Position numbers and translations under genes: made by a program. The notes below the pieces were generated by a model. That model did no database searches. It worked only from the letters and a program-made list of their open reading frames with translations, and had not been told where the DNA came from. 55,579 bases of DNA from Paraburkholderia franconis (lineage in GTDB: Bacteria > Pseudomonadota > Gammaproteobacteria > Burkholderiales > Burkholderiaceae), in the NCBI RefSeq assembly GCF_009362735.1, contig NZ_WHNP01000051.1:300-55878 (forward strand), written 5' to 3'. Positions within the stretch are counted from its first letter, which is position 1. Each line of letters starts with the position of its first letter. Shown here in pieces: positions 1-8,950 of the stretch.

Positions 1-492
1 GCCGTTCTTCGTATTGCCTTCGCCTTTCTTCTGCCCACCAGTATGGCGTGAGAACAGATTCTCGATTGCAAGGATCTGGGCCGTACGACACTGCACCAGT
101 TGGATCCGCTTGCGAGAGAGGTCCCGCACCGGACGTTGTTCTGGTGGATAAATGTAGCCTTCAGGCAATAGTCCCAGACGCAGCAGCTGTGCGAGATGGG
201 CGGCATCGGTGAAGTCACCACTGTATTTCAGTCCCTCGTACTGCCTGATTGCCGCGGGGTTGGCCAGATGCACCCGGTAGCCATCGTCTATCAGTTGATC
301 CACAAGCCAGTACCAGTTATACGTTGCTTCGATGACCACGCCCACCAGATCTTCGCGGTGCGGCGCCAGCGCCGCCCGGATCTGCACTGGATCGTTCGGC
401 AACCGTCGCTGGTAGACAACCCGGTCAGCGTCATCGCTGACGACGACCACACTGTTGTTCGAGTGCAGGTCGATTCCACTAAACTTGTCCAT
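1..492 (-). CDS. IS110-family transposase, N-terminal part (cut by window edge)
   Basis: Reading leftwards from the ATG at 492, an uninterrupted frame runs off the window. It opens MDKFSGIDLHSNN, the RuvC-like DEDD start of IS110 transposases; the first Asp is in GIDLH, the Glu in VVIEATYNWYW, and a further acidic stretch is GDFTDAAHLAQLL. Later residues (PVRDLSRKRIQLVQCRTAQ) match the linker that follows the catalytic domain in this family. Only about 164 residues of a usual 330-400 are visible; the C-terminal Tnp_20 serine region lies outside. IS110 elements lack long terminal repeats, so the element end between 492 and about 570 cannot be placed exactly. It sits just upstream of, and divergent from, the damaged aquaporin gene. 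Confidence 0.85.
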   Translation of the reverse strand, partial: MDKFSGIDLHSNNSVVVVSDDADRVVYQRRLPNDPVQIRAALAPHREDLVGVVIEATYNWYWLVDQLIDDGYRVHLANPAAIRQYEGLKYSGDFTDAAHLAQLLRLGLLPEGYIYPPEQRPVRDLSRKRIQLVQCRTAQILAIENLFSRHTGGQKKGEGNTKNG

Positions 493-617
493 GCCGGCCT
501 CCTGTGCGTCACGTCGGTGTTCGCACCCTGACTGTACGCCGGCCGTTCGATTCGAACGGAGGGAGGTCGGCTATATGATTATCAAAACCTCTCAAGCGCA
601 AGGTCTTCGCCGAGCTG

Positions 618-1289
618 TTGGGTACTGCCGCGCTGCTCGCGGTGGTGATCGGCTCCGGCATCATGGCGGAACGACTTGCAGGCGGCAATGTGGCGATCGC
701 CTTGCTCGCCAACACGCTGGCAACAGTGGGCGGGCTGTATGTGCTGATCGAGGTCTTCGGACCATTGAGCGGTGCCCATTTCAATCCGGCCGTCAGTGCC
801 GTCATGACGATGCGTGGCGAACTGCCTGCGCGTGAACTGCTGCCGTATATCGCTGCACAGCTGGTCGGCGCACTGCTCAGCGCGTGGCTTGCGCATGCAA
901 TGTTCGATCTGCCCAACGTCGAGCTATCGGGCAAGGTTCGCACGGGAACCGGGCAATGGATTGCCGAAGCAGTGGCCACCGCCGGCTTGCTGCTCGTTAT
1001 CTTACGCGCACCGGCCGGACGCGCGTCGATCCTGGTGGCTACGTACATCGGTGCTGCATACTGGTTCACGGCGTCAACGTCGTTCGCGAACCCGGCCGCT
1101 GCATTCGGCCGCATGTTCAGTGACAGCTTCGCAGGTATTGCGCCATCGAGCGTACCCGGCTTCGCCATTGCGCAGCTGGTTGGCACGGCACTTGGCCTCG
1201 CACTGAACGCAGCGTTTGAACAACGCAAGCAACGCGTCGGCCACCCGAATCTGATTGAATCCTCAGGCGAGCACGGAGACGCTCGCTGA
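618..1289 (+). CDS. MIP-family aquaporin/aquaglyceroporin, 5' end probably frameshifted
   Basis: Six-helix channel of the major intrinsic protein family, expected in the inner membrane. Both half-helix NPA signatures are present (SGAHFNPAVS near residue 55 and FANPAAAFGR near residue 155) and the length fits bacterial aquaporins. The frame is open back to a TGA at 576 and reads SKPLKRKVFAELLGT before the TTG at 618, which is how such proteins normally begin, but there is no ATG in it. A good ribosome site (GGAGGGAGG, 558-566) sits before an ATG at 575 that is in another frame. The simplest reading is a one-base indel between 575 and 590. If translated at all now, it must start at the TTG or by slippage. 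The substrate is unknown; relatives in arsenic operons carry arsenite, but no ars gene is adjacent here. Confidence 0.75.
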   Translation: MGTAALLAVVIGSGIMAERLAGGNVAIALLANTLATVGGLYVLIEVFGPLSGAHFNPAVSAVMTMRGELPARELLPYIAAQLVGALLSAWLAHAMFDLPNVELSGKVRTGTGQWIAEAVATAGLLLVILRAPAGRASILVATYIGAAYWFTASTSFANPAAAFGRMFSDSFAGIAPSSVPGFAIAQLVGTALGLALNAAFEQRKQRVGHPNLIESSGEHGDAR

Positions 1290-1335
1290 CGCGAGCCTCT
1301 GGTCAGTTATCGCCTCAGCAGGCCCTCAAGGGCCT
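1281..1335 (+). terminator. Two short hairpins after the aquaporin gene
   Basis: GCTCGC (1281-1286) pairs with GCGAGC (1291-1296) across the stop codon, and AGGCCCT (1320-1326) pairs with AGGGCCT (1329-1335). There is no T-run, so they are only possible transcription or RNA-stability ends. Confidence 0.25.
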
Positions 1336-1889
1336 AGGCGTTAGCGCTGATAAGTGTGCGCTCAGGCAAAAAGCACACCGTTTCTTAACCTCCGCTGGGA
1401 CGGCCACTACCTGCTTGCTAGCTGCCGTTCGAATGTCACAAAGAGGATGTCAACGACCGTCTCATCATCGCCGACCGCAGACCGACGGTTGGGCTGCTGA
1501 TGACGAACCCAAACGCGCCAAGTTGATGCGGTACTTCTACGCCTGAAGAAAGCCGACAGCGGGCGCGCAAATCGGACCGTGGTGACGCTGGCGATCTTCG
1601 GCCTATATCTGCGCACGGGTCGGACGCACGGGCGTTTCCTGTGAATTTTAAAAATTCGGTTCGCGTGGATTTTCTACAAATTATCTGTGTGGTACGGACG
1701 GGGATATAACGAGCCAATTTTCGGCGAAAACCTTGCTGGACAAGGCATTGCGGTCACCGATCCGATTAGCGGCGGCAAAGAAATTGAGTGTCGCCCCGCG
1801 CAGGAGGCAACGCCCGCGCCGCGAGGCGCATCGCGGATGCCCGCGGTAAGCCAGGCATACAAAAACTCAGCGCCCGCGGGCAGAAAACG
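1336..1889. other. Gene-free stretch, nothing recognised
   Basis: About 550 bases between the aquaporin and ybdD. No frame gives a recognisable protein, and stops are frequent in the frames that look locally protein-like (around 1500-1620). A patch of lower GC at 1640-1700 resembles the borders of transferred DNA. It may be decayed insertion-sequence DNA, but no transposase motif could be read. Confidence 0.4.
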
Positions 1890-2096
1890 TCAACAGCACT
1901 TCCCAACCCCACCCCCATATCTAGCCGCCTGCCGCTCGCGAAAGAACTCTGCGTAGCTCATCACAGCGCGGTCGGGATGCAACCGCTTCATATGTGAGAT
2001 GTACGTGTCATAGTCGGGCAAGCCGACCATCAACCGCATGGCTTGCCCGAGATATCGCCCGGCGTTGCGCACATCATCGCTTAAACCAGAAAACAT
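1890..2096 (-). CDS. ybdD: YbdD/YjiX family small protein (DUF466), cstA partner
   Basis: A 68-residue protein with the conserved family pattern: a KYLGQA-like stretch (RYLGQAMRLMVGLPDYD), MKRLHPD, then FFRERQAARYGG and a C-terminal CC pair. YbdD-family proteins are encoded directly after CstA/BtsT-type pyruvate transporters and are thought to be needed for their activity. Here the gene starts 12 bases after the cstA stop on the same strand, so the two are surely co-transcribed. No membrane segment is visible; it is probably a cytoplasmic accessory factor. The length is normal. Confidence 0.93.
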   Translation of the reverse strand: MFSGLSDDVRNAGRYLGQAMRLMVGLPDYDTYISHMKRLHPDRAVMSYAEFFRERQAARYGGGVGKCC

Positions 2097-2108
2097 CGCA
2101 CACCCCGC

Positions 2109-4187
2109 TCAACGAGTGCCACTCGCACGCTGCCCCGCAGGCAAAATTTCAAACGGTGTTTCAGCCACCGTAGGCCGATCATCACGACGTGCGCGCAGCA
2201 CAGCAAGCGCCCCATACACGACGACACTCACAACGACGAAAATAAACGCCCCAGCCAGCGCCGCATCGACATAGTCGTTGAACATGATCCGATGCATCTG
2301 CGCAATCGACTTCGCGGGCGCGACGATCTTGCCTGCATCGGCGGCTTCGCCGAGTTTCTCGGCATGCGCAAGGAAACCAACCTTCGGATTTACATCGAAA
2401 ATCTTCTGCCATCCGGCCGCCATCGTGCAGATCAAAAGCCACACGGTCGGCACGAGCGTAACCCACGCGAACCGCTCGCGCTTCATCTTGAACAGCACCA
2501 CCGTGCCAAGCACCAGTGCAATCCCCGCGAGCATCTGATTCGAAATGCCAAAGAGCGGCCACAGCGTATTGATGCCGCCAAGCGGATCGACCACGCCCTG
2601 ATACAGGAAGTAGCCCCACGCCGCGACGCACAGCGCCGTCGCGATCAGATTGGCCGGCAGCGAATCCGTGCGCTTGAGCGCAGGGTTGAACGTGCCGAGC
2701 AGGTCTTGCAGCATGAAACGTCCCGCGCGCGTGCCCGCATCGACGGCCGTCAGGATGAAAAGCGCTTCGAACAGGATCGCGAAGTGATACCAGAACGCCA
2801 TCATCGCCTGCCCGCCGATCACCTGATGAAGAATCTGCGCCATGCCCACGGCCAGCGTCGGCGCGCCGCCTGCACGCGCGACGATCGTCGTCTCGCCGAC
2901 GGCCTTCGCGGTTTGCGTCAGCATGTCGGGCGTCAACACGAAGCCCCATTGCGACACAGTCTGCGCAACGGCATCGGGCGTGGTGCCGAGCACGGCGGCG
3001 GGCGCGTTCATCGCGAAGTAGATGCCCGGCTCGATCACGGCGGCCGCGACGAGCGCCATGATCGCGACGAACGATTCCATCAGCATCGCGCCATAGCCGA
3101 TGAAGCGCGCGTTGGTTTCGTTGTCGAGCAGCTTCGGCGTCGTGCCCGATGAAATCAGCGCATGGAAACCCGACACCGCGCCGCAAGCGATCGTGATGAA
3201 GAGGAACGGGAACAGATTGCCCGACCATACGGGACCCGTGCCGTCGACGAACTTCGTCAGCGCGGGCATCTTAAGTTCCGGCGCGACGATCAGAATGCCG
3301 ATCGCGAGACCAAGAATCGTGCCGACCTTCAGGAACGTCGACAGATAATCGCGCGGCGCGAGCAGCAGCCACACGGGCAACACCGATGCGATGAAACCGT
3401 AGCCGATCAGAATCCACGTGAGCTGCGTGCCGCTGAACGTGAACCACGCGGCGAGCGCTGCGGAGTCGTGCACCTGCTGGCCGAATGCGATCGATGCCAT
3501 CAGCAGCACGAAGCCAATCACCGACACTTCGCCGATGCGGCCCGGACGAATGTAGCGCGTATAGACGCCCATGAAGAGCGCAATCGGAATCGTCGCGGCG
3601 ACGGTGAACGTGCCCCACGGCGAATTCATCAGCGCCTTCACGACGATCAATGCGAGCACGGCGAGAATGATCACCATGATCAGGAACGCACCGAAAAGGG
3701 CGATGACGCCGGGCACGGTGCCGAGTTCCATCTTCACGAGATCGCCGAGCGAACGTCCGTCGCGGCGCGTCGAAATGAAGAGCACGATGAAGTCCTGCAC
3801 TGCGCCCGCGAAAACGACGCCCGCGAGAATCCACAGCATGCCAGGCACGTAGCCCATCTGCGCGGCGAGCACGGGGCCGACGAGCGGACCCGCGCCCGCA
3901 ATCGCCGCGAAGTGATGGCCGAACAGCACATACTTGTTGGTCGGCACGTAGTCGAGGCCATCGTTGTGCCGCATGGCAGGCGTCAGGCGCTTGCCGTCGA
4001 GCTGCACGACGTGGTTCGCGATGAAGCGGCTGTAGAAGCGATAAGCGATCAGATAGACGCACACGGCGGCGATCACGACCCAAAGGGCGCTGACCTTCTC
4101 GCCATGCGCGAGCGCGATGGTGCCGAACGCGAACGCGCCGAGGAGCGCGACTGCCGTCCACACCAGAAAACTGGATGCCCGGTTCAT
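2109..4187 (-). CDS. cstA: CstA/BtsT-family pyruvate/carbon-starvation transporter
   Basis: A 692-residue polytopic inner-membrane protein. The central block (LFGHHFAAIAGAGPLVGPV), the following AAQMGYVPGMLW and the later STRRDGRSLG are hallmarks of the CstA family, which includes the E. coli pyruvate/H+ symporters BtsT and CstA. About 16-18 hydrophobic segments run through the protein, with a soluble loop near the C-terminus. The ATG at 4187 is chosen over the in-frame TTG at 4199 because TTGGAGAC precedes it at normal spacing. It forms a two-gene unit with ybdD and is divergent from a two-component system across about 200 bases, which suggests that the sensor pair controls it. Substrate by family: pyruvate or small peptides; exact specificity cannot be read. 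Confidence 0.92.
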   Translation of the reverse strand: MNRASSFLVWTAVALLGAFAFGTIALAHGEKVSALWVVIAAVCVYLIAYRFYSRFIANHVVQLDGKRLTPAMRHNDGLDYVPTNKYVLFGHHFAAIAGAGPLVGPVLAAQMGYVPGMLWILAGVVFAGAVQDFIVLFISTRRDGRSLGDLVKMELGTVPGVIALFGAFLIMVIILAVLALIVVKALMNSPWGTFTVAATIPIALFMGVYTRYIRPGRIGEVSVIGFVLLMASIAFGQQVHDSAALAAWFTFSGTQLTWILIGYGFIASVLPVWLLLAPRDYLSTFLKVGTILGLAIGILIVAPELKMPALTKFVDGTGPVWSGNLFPFLFITIACGAVSGFHALISSGTTPKLLDNETNARFIGYGAMLMESFVAIMALVAAAVIEPGIYFAMNAPAAVLGTTPDAVAQTVSQWGFVLTPDMLTQTAKAVGETTIVARAGGAPTLAVGMAQILHQVIGGQAMMAFWYHFAILFEALFILTAVDAGTRAGRFMLQDLLGTFNPALKRTDSLPANLIATALCVAAWGYFLYQGVVDPLGGINTLWPLFGISNQMLAGIALVLGTVVLFKMKRERFAWVTLVPTVWLLICTMAAGWQKIFDVNPKVGFLAHAEKLGEAADAGKIVAPAKSIAQMHRIMFNDYVDAALAGAFIFVVVSVVVYGALAVLRARRDDRPTVAETPFEILPAGQRASGTR

Positions 4188-4333
4188 GGGTGTCTCCAAT
4201 ATAGTTACGAACGCCCGTCAGCGCCGCTGGCCGGGCCCATTGCAGCGCGTTGAGAAGGCGCCGCGCATGGTCGAAGATGTGCCATGCTTTGGGCGTGTAG
4301 TATTCGTCTTCGTCGAGTGCGCCACAAGCGCAC

Positions 4334-4366
4334 AACTACGTAAGCGCGCTACGTAGTTCTACGTAG
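4334..4366. promoter_or_regulatory. Triple CTACGTAR operator in the cstA/kinase divergent region
   Basis: AACTACGTA (4334-4342) and TACGTAGTT (4350-4358) form a perfect 9-base inverted repeat with a 7-base spacer, and a third CTACGTAG follows at 4359-4366, ten bases (one helical turn) after the second. The group ends 22 bases before the kinase ATG. It is a probable binding site for the adjacent NarL-type response regulator or another dimeric factor. Confidence 0.55.
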
Positions 4367-4388
4367 GCTCTCCGACCGGTTTTTCCAG

Positions 4389-5804
4389 ATGAAACTCAAA
4401 GCGAAGATGTTGCTACTCGCTGTCGTGCCGTTCCTGGCCGCGATCGCCGGCATTGCATTCGGTGTGCGCCATCAGGCGACGGCGCTTGCTACGGCGCAGC
4501 ACGACACGACTCAATCGTCCTATATGGCGAGCAAGGAAATCGAGTTGCGGCATTACGTCGATCTCGCGACCAGCGCGATCAAGCCGCTTTACGACGAGGC
4601 GGGCAGAAGCGCGCGCGACGACGCGATCTTGCGCGACCGCGCGCTCGCCGTGCTCGAAAAGATGGACTTTGGCAAGGACGGCTACTTCTTCGTCTACGAT
4701 ATGCATGGACGCTCGCTGATGCATCCGCGCGAGCCGGCCCTCGTCGGCCGCGATCTGTGGACGTTGCGCGACCCCGCTGGCTCGCTGACCATCCAGCAAC
4801 TGATCGCTGCCGCGGCGCGGGGCGGCGGATACGTACGCTATGTGTGGCATCGTCCGTCCACGGGCAAGCTCGCGCCGAAGCTCGGCTATGTCGTGCCGCT
4901 GGCGCGCTGGGGATGGATGCTCGGCACGGGTATCTATCTCGACGACGTCGATACGACGCTTGCGCGCATCGACCAGCGCGCATCCGCCGATATCGAGCAC
5001 ACGATGTTATGGATCGGTGCGATTGCACTGGCCGGCCTTTGCGTAATCGCTGTTTGCGCGCTGGTGTTGAACGTGAGCGAGTACCGCAGCGCGGATGCGA
5101 AGCTCAAGCGTCTTGCGCAGCAGGTTGTCGAGTCGCAGGAAATCGAACGGGCGCGGCTTTCGCGCGAACTGCACGATGGCATCAGTCAGATGCTGGTGTC
5201 CGTGAAGCTGTTGCTCGAATCGGCGCTGGCGCGTTTCGAACTGAGCGAGGCGCGTGTGCAGCCGGCGGAAGCTGTGTTGTCCACGGGCATCGGAAGGCTT
5301 GGCGATGCATTGCGCGAAGTGCGTCGTATTTCGCATGCGCTGCGTCCCTCGATGCTCGACGATCTTGGCCTTGCCGCGGCGCTCGAACAGCTGACGCGCG
5401 AACTGAGCGCGCAGAGTCATCTGTCAATTGGCTTCACGCAGATTGCGCACGATCACGCCGCGCACTTGCCCGATACGGTGAAGACGGCGCTCTTCCGTAT
5501 CGCGCAGGAAGCGTTGACCAATATCTTCAGGCACGCGCACGCGACTCGCGCGGCGTTGTCGCTCGAAGTGTCGGCCGGCAATGTCACGCTTTCGATCAGC
5601 GACGACGGACGCGGCTTCGATGTCGAGCGCGTGCAGGCCGATCCGCATGCGGGCGTCGGTCTGCGCAATATGCGCGAGCGGCTCGAGGCGCTCAACGGCA
5701 ACCTGCAATTCGATTCGCGCGCGGGCCATACAATAGTCACGGCGACCGTGCCGCTTTTCGTGAACGGCACGCTTCGGGAAGAACTGGAGGCGAACCACTC
5801 ATGA
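4389..5804 (+). CDS. Membrane sensor histidine kinase, Cache sensor, NarL/HisKA_3 type
   Basis: A 471-residue kinase. Residues 7-27 form a first membrane segment, about 40-200 a periplasmic single Cache domain (motif FGKDGYFFVYDMHGRSLMHP and, later, the family pattern GWMLGTGIYLDDVD), and about 207-228 a second membrane segment. A HisKA_3 dimerisation domain follows with the phospho-acceptor His262 in SRELHDGISQM, then a HATPase_c domain with an N-box (AQEALTNIFRHA), DDGRGFD and GVGLRNMRERL. Single Cache domains often bind small carboxylates, which suits a neighbour that moves pyruvate. The stop overlaps the regulator start by four bases, so the pair is translationally coupled. The ligand is inferred, not seen. 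Confidence 0.9.
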   Translation: MKLKAKMLLLAVVPFLAAIAGIAFGVRHQATALATAQHDTTQSSYMASKEIELRHYVDLATSAIKPLYDEAGRSARDDAILRDRALAVLEKMDFGKDGYFFVYDMHGRSLMHPREPALVGRDLWTLRDPAGSLTIQQLIAAAARGGGYVRYVWHRPSTGKLAPKLGYVVPLARWGWMLGTGIYLDDVDTTLARIDQRASADIEHTMLWIGAIALAGLCVIAVCALVLNVSEYRSADAKLKRLAQQVVESQEIERARLSRELHDGISQMLVSVKLLLESALARFELSEARVQPAEAVLSTGIGRLGDALREVRRISHALRPSMLDDLGLAAALEQLTRELSAQSHLSIGFTQIAHDHAAHLPDTVKTALFRIAQEALTNIFRHAHATRAALSLEVSAGNVTLSISDDGRGFDVERVQADPHAGVGLRNMRERLEALNGNLQFDSRAGHTIVTATVPLFVNGTLREELEANHS

Positions 5805-6442
5805 GCGATTCAAAGGACGCTGCGCGCCTCATCCTCGTCGACGATCACCCGCTCGTGCGCGACGGCTTGCGCGCGCGGCTGGAGGCTGTGCCGGGCTTTG
5901 CCATCGTCGGCGAAGCGGGCAATGCGGAAGAAGCGCTGACGCTCGCGGCTGCGCACGAGCCGGATCTCGTGCTGATGGACGTCGGCATGAACGGCATGAA
6001 TGGAATCGCGCTGGCTGGGCTCTTTCACGAGCGCTTTCCGGGCATACGCGTGCTGATGCTATCGATGCACGACAACGTCGAGTATGTAACGCAAGCGGTG
6101 CGCGCCGGCGCGAGCGGCTACGTGCTTAAGGATTCGCCCGGTGCTGAAATCATTCGCGCGATCGGCGCAGTGCTGGCGGGCAAGACGTTCTTTAGCGAAG
6201 GGCTGGGTGCGCGGCTCATCCACGCTTCGGCGATTCGCGATCCTATCGAACGTCTGACGCCGCGTGAACGCGATATTCTCGATCAGCTTGCCGAAGGGCT
6301 GTCGAGCAAGCAGATCGCACAACGCAACGGGCTATCGGTGAGAACCGTCGAAACGCATCGGCTGAATCTGAAGCGCAAGCTCGAGATTGAAGGGCAGGCG
6401 GAGCTGATCAAGTTCGCGGTCGAGCATCGGCGGTCGGGTTGA
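5801..6442 (+). CDS. NarL/FixJ-family response regulator
   Basis: A 213-residue regulator. The N-terminal receiver has the acidic pair in LILVDDHP (14-15), the phospho-acceptor Asp60 in LVLMDVGMNG and the conserved Lys in GYVLKDSPG. The C-terminal LuxR-type helix-turn-helix reads LTPRERDILDQLAEG, then IAQRNGLSVRTVETHR. It starts in an ATGA overlap with the kinase gene, so the two make a matched pair. The likely target is the divergent cstA promoter region, where palindromic TACGTA repeats are found. The length is normal and nothing is missing. Confidence 0.93.
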   Translation: MSDSKDAARLILVDDHPLVRDGLRARLEAVPGFAIVGEAGNAEEALTLAAAHEPDLVLMDVGMNGMNGIALAGLFHERFPGIRVLMLSMHDNVEYVTQAVRAGASGYVLKDSPGAEIIRAIGAVLAGKTFFSEGLGARLIHASAIRDPIERLTPRERDILDQLAEGLSSKQIAQRNGLSVRTVETHRLNLKRKLEIEGQAELIKFAVEHRRSG

Positions 6443-6484
6443 GCCGACCGCCGTTGAGTTCAATATCGCGTCGATCGGATGGTG

Positions 6485-6757
6485 TTACGTGTGCGTATCC
6501 GTGCGTCCCATCGCGGTGTGCTTGCCACGATTGAAGTGATGACCGATATGCGTTTGCGCGCGCTCGCTTACCCGGTCGCTCGCGCGGTCGCGTCCTTTGT
6601 CGCGATCCGCTGAGACGTGGCCGTTGGTGTTGCTCGTCCCTTTGCTGGTCATGTCACCGGCCGACATGCAGCCCGCGTGGCCCATGCCGGCTCTGACGTC
6701 AGCACCGTGATCGCGCGCCATGCACGCCGTCGATGCTCGCAAAGCGTCCGTATTCAC
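6485..6757 (-). CDS. Hypothetical small hydrophilic protein (doubtful)
   Basis: An open frame of 90 codons starting at GTG 6757, rich in Asp, Arg, His, Thr and Gly (for example KGRDRASDRVSERAQTHIGHH). No domain, signal peptide or membrane segment is visible, and no good ribosome site precedes it. It lies between the response regulator and a decayed IS5 copy whose edge is near 6790, so it may be the tail of a gene broken by the insertion, or chance. No function is proposed. Confidence 0.2.
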   Translation of the reverse strand: MNTDALRASTACMARDHGADVRAGMGHAGCMSAGDMTSKGTSNTNGHVSADRDKGRDRASDRVSERAQTHIGHHFNRGKHTAMGRTDTHT

Positions 6758-6796
6758 GCACGATTTCAGCCGTTGATCGCTTCATGCTATTAGATG

Positions 6797-7460
6797 CTAG
6801 GTGATGTGCACATTTACAACCGGCCCAAATGCGCAGGCAAGCGACGCAAGCTCGAGATAGCTGTCGGCGAGCTTGTCATATCGAGTGCAGACACGGCGAA
6901 AATGCTTGATGCGATTGAAGAAGCGCTCAGCCAGGTTGCGCGTACGGTACAGCCCACAGTCGTAGCGGCGATTTGTCTTGCGATTCGAGCGCGGTGGGAT
7001 GACACCCTTCGCGCGGGTAGCCCGAATCGCTTTCACGAACGCGTCGGAGTCGCAGCCCTTGTCTGCGATAACCGCTCGGGTGCGCAAATGCTCAAACAGT
7101 TATACCGCACTCGAGATGTCGGCGATCTGCCCTTCAGTGACGATCAGTCGCAACGGACGCCCCGTCGAACCGATTGCCAGATACAGCTTGGTGCTCGGTC
7201 CACCCCCGGGAACGACCGTGCGCTTGCAGCCCACTTTTTTGTAACACCGGCCGAATGCTGGTGTGCCCAATCCGCAAAACTGCCCGGAGCATCCATGAAT
7301 CTGCGCCTGATGAAACGAGGCGTATTGCGAACAGGGTCGACCGCTTGCGACTGCGTGGGCAAACAGGCGCACACGATGAGTTCCTTCTCGCAGCAACCGC
7401 ACAAAATCTGCGACGAATGGCGAAATGGCTCGCACCACCACGCACCGGCAACTGAGTTGC
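6797..7460 (-). pseudogene. IS5-family (IS427-like) transposase, decayed
   Basis: Reading leftwards, a DDE transposase can be assembled from pieces in two frames. AHQHSAGVTKKWAASARS is in one frame, then PSTKLYLAIGSTGRPLRLIV, ADKGCDSDAFVKAI and NLAERFFNRIKHFRRV in another. The frame change is near 7205, and an in-frame TAA at about 7092-7094 interrupts the sequence between ADISSAV and LFEHLRTR (probably a former CAA codon). The last catalytic Asp (ADKGCDSD) and Glu (NLAERF) are intact in the C-terminal piece. No complete terminal repeats could be found. The insertion is therefore old and inactive. The protein cannot be followed with confidence upstream of about 7460. Confidence 0.75.
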
Positions 7461-7916
7461 CACCGCGTGACGGCTCTTGCGAGCAAGAAGCGCAGGAGCG
7501 ATAGCGCAGTTCGAAAATCCGTGACTTCTCAGGTCCGCGGTCGCTGCTTCTCGCGGTTCGATATTCCTACGTGGCATTGAGGGCGACCGGCTCAGATCGA
7601 CCCACATCGGCCGGTCGAGCTGAAACAGCTTTGATGGCTGCTCCCGGAATGCTTCAGACGTTCGGCGCCTCCGCATCTTGAAACAGACCGAGCGGCGCGG
7701 CGGGCGCGTAGACTGGCAAATCTCGTCTGTGTGGCTGGTATCTTGCTAGTTCGACATGGATCCATGCGAGACCGGCATCATGCGGCGGGCCCTTTCCGCA
7801 TATCATGGCCGCCTTCCACCCGCCTATACAGACTGTTCGCATTCCCCGCAGCACCCGCGACAGGATGCATCCACAGCGTGCGGTCTTACCACAACCTATT
7901 CACAACGCTTCAAACC
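7461..7916. other. Decayed DNA between IS5 remnant and carboxypeptidase gene
   Basis: On the minus strand a long frame (FREQPSKLFQLDRPMWVDL near 7590-7650) has a protein-like feel but quickly loses sense and overlaps the IS5 pieces in other frames. It could be the N-terminal part of the same or another transposase. No promoter or RNA was recognised. Confidence 0.35.
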
Positions 7917-8867
7917 TTGACGTCACGGCTATCAAACTCTCTTTTTCTGCTCTCGCTCACCGCGATAGGCATTGCATCGTGCCTCAGCGCACCAGGCGCA
8001 AGTGCTGCAGCACAACCACCGTATGACATTCATGCAGCGTCATGGATGTTAGTTGATGGCGAATCGGGCCAGGTACTGGTCGAACACAACGCGGACGCTG
8101 AGCGGCAGCCAGCATCGCTCACCAAACTCATGACAGCGTATATCGCGCTTGATGCCCTGAAGCGCGGGTCGGTGCGTTGGGACGAGAAAGTGGCTGTTGA
8201 CGCGCCAGACATTGGTGAGGTCGGCGGCGATGAGGCAAGGATGTATCTGGTGCCGGGGCAGCACGTACCTGTCAGAGATCTTGTTCAGGGTCTCATTGCC
8301 GCATCGGCAAACGATGCCGCCCTGGTGCTGGCCAGGCGCGTTGGTGGCTCGCCTGCCGGATTCGAGCAGCTGATGAACGACACCGCCCGAAAGCTCGGGA
8401 TGGCCCACACCCACTTTTCAACGCCGTCGGGCACCACAACGCCTGGAAACTACTCGACCGCCCGCGACCTTTCCACGCTGGCCTTGCGCCTGACCAAGGA
8501 TCTCCCAGAGTACTACACCTTCTCATCCGAGCAGCACTTCGCCTATGGGAAGTTCGAAAAGCGGAACAAGAACTGGCTGCTCGGGAAGGACCCTTCAGTC
8601 GACGGTATGAAGACTGGTCACACGCAGGCAGCCGGATACTGCATTGTTGCCACTGCAAAACGGAAGCAGAGCTCCCCTCCGATGATGCGTCGCGTGTTCG
8701 CTGTCGTCCTGGGCGCACCCACGGCTAACGACCGTATAACGGGTGCGGGCAGCCTCCTGAACTATGCATTCTCAGCGTACAAGGACTATCCCCTCACGGA
8801 CGATGCGAGACATCATGTCGTTACGCGCGTGGCCGAGCCAAAGCTGGTGCAGACCAGCAGCCCTTGA
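7917..8867 (+). CDS. D-alanyl-D-alanine carboxypeptidase (PBP5/6 type, S11)
   Basis: A peptidoglycan-trimming serine enzyme acting in the periplasm, removing the terminal D-Ala of pentapeptide stems. All three active-site motifs are present: S67-L-T-K70, S130-A-N132 and K232-T-G234 (counting from TTG 7917). A hydrophobic signal segment (NSLFLLSLTAIGIAS) and a small-residue cleavage region precede AQPPYDIHAASWMLVD. The open frame extends upstream to a GTG at 7731, but the extra residues are Arg/Pro-rich and unlike this family; TTG 7917 leaves a normal signal peptide though its ribosome site is weak. At 316 residues it lacks most of the usual C-terminal PBP5 domain and membrane anchor, resembling the shorter members of the family. 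It stands alone next to mobile DNA and may be an accessory copy. Confidence 0.9.
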   Translation: MTSRLSNSLFLLSLTAIGIASCLSAPGASAAAQPPYDIHAASWMLVDGESGQVLVEHNADAERQPASLTKLMTAYIALDALKRGSVRWDEKVAVDAPDIGEVGGDEARMYLVPGQHVPVRDLVQGLIAASANDAALVLARRVGGSPAGFEQLMNDTARKLGMAHTHFSTPSGTTTPGNYSTARDLSTLALRLTKDLPEYYTFSSEQHFAYGKFEKRNKNWLLGKDPSVDGMKTGHTQAAGYCIVATAKRKQSSPPMMRRVFAVVLGAPTANDRITGAGSLLNYAFSAYKDYPLTDDARHHVVTRVAEPKLVQTSSP

Positions 8868-8950
8868 AGTCGTCGGCAGTTGAGGACGCGAGGTCGTAAC
8901 ATGCTCGAGGCCGGGGCGGACAGCGACTGGCCCCCGCGCCCCTCACCTGA

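Noticed and set aside
1407..1717. Short minus-strand frames after the aquaporin that could be a transposase tail
   Set aside because: No DDE, DEDD or helix-turn-helix motif can be read and no terminal repeats were found.
2292..3152. Long open frame antisense to cstA, and similar long antisense frames opposite zwf, pgi, frc genes, nasA and nirB
   Set aside because: Arg/His/Asp-rich shadow translations typical of high-GC third-position bias; the opposite strand has unambiguous protein families.
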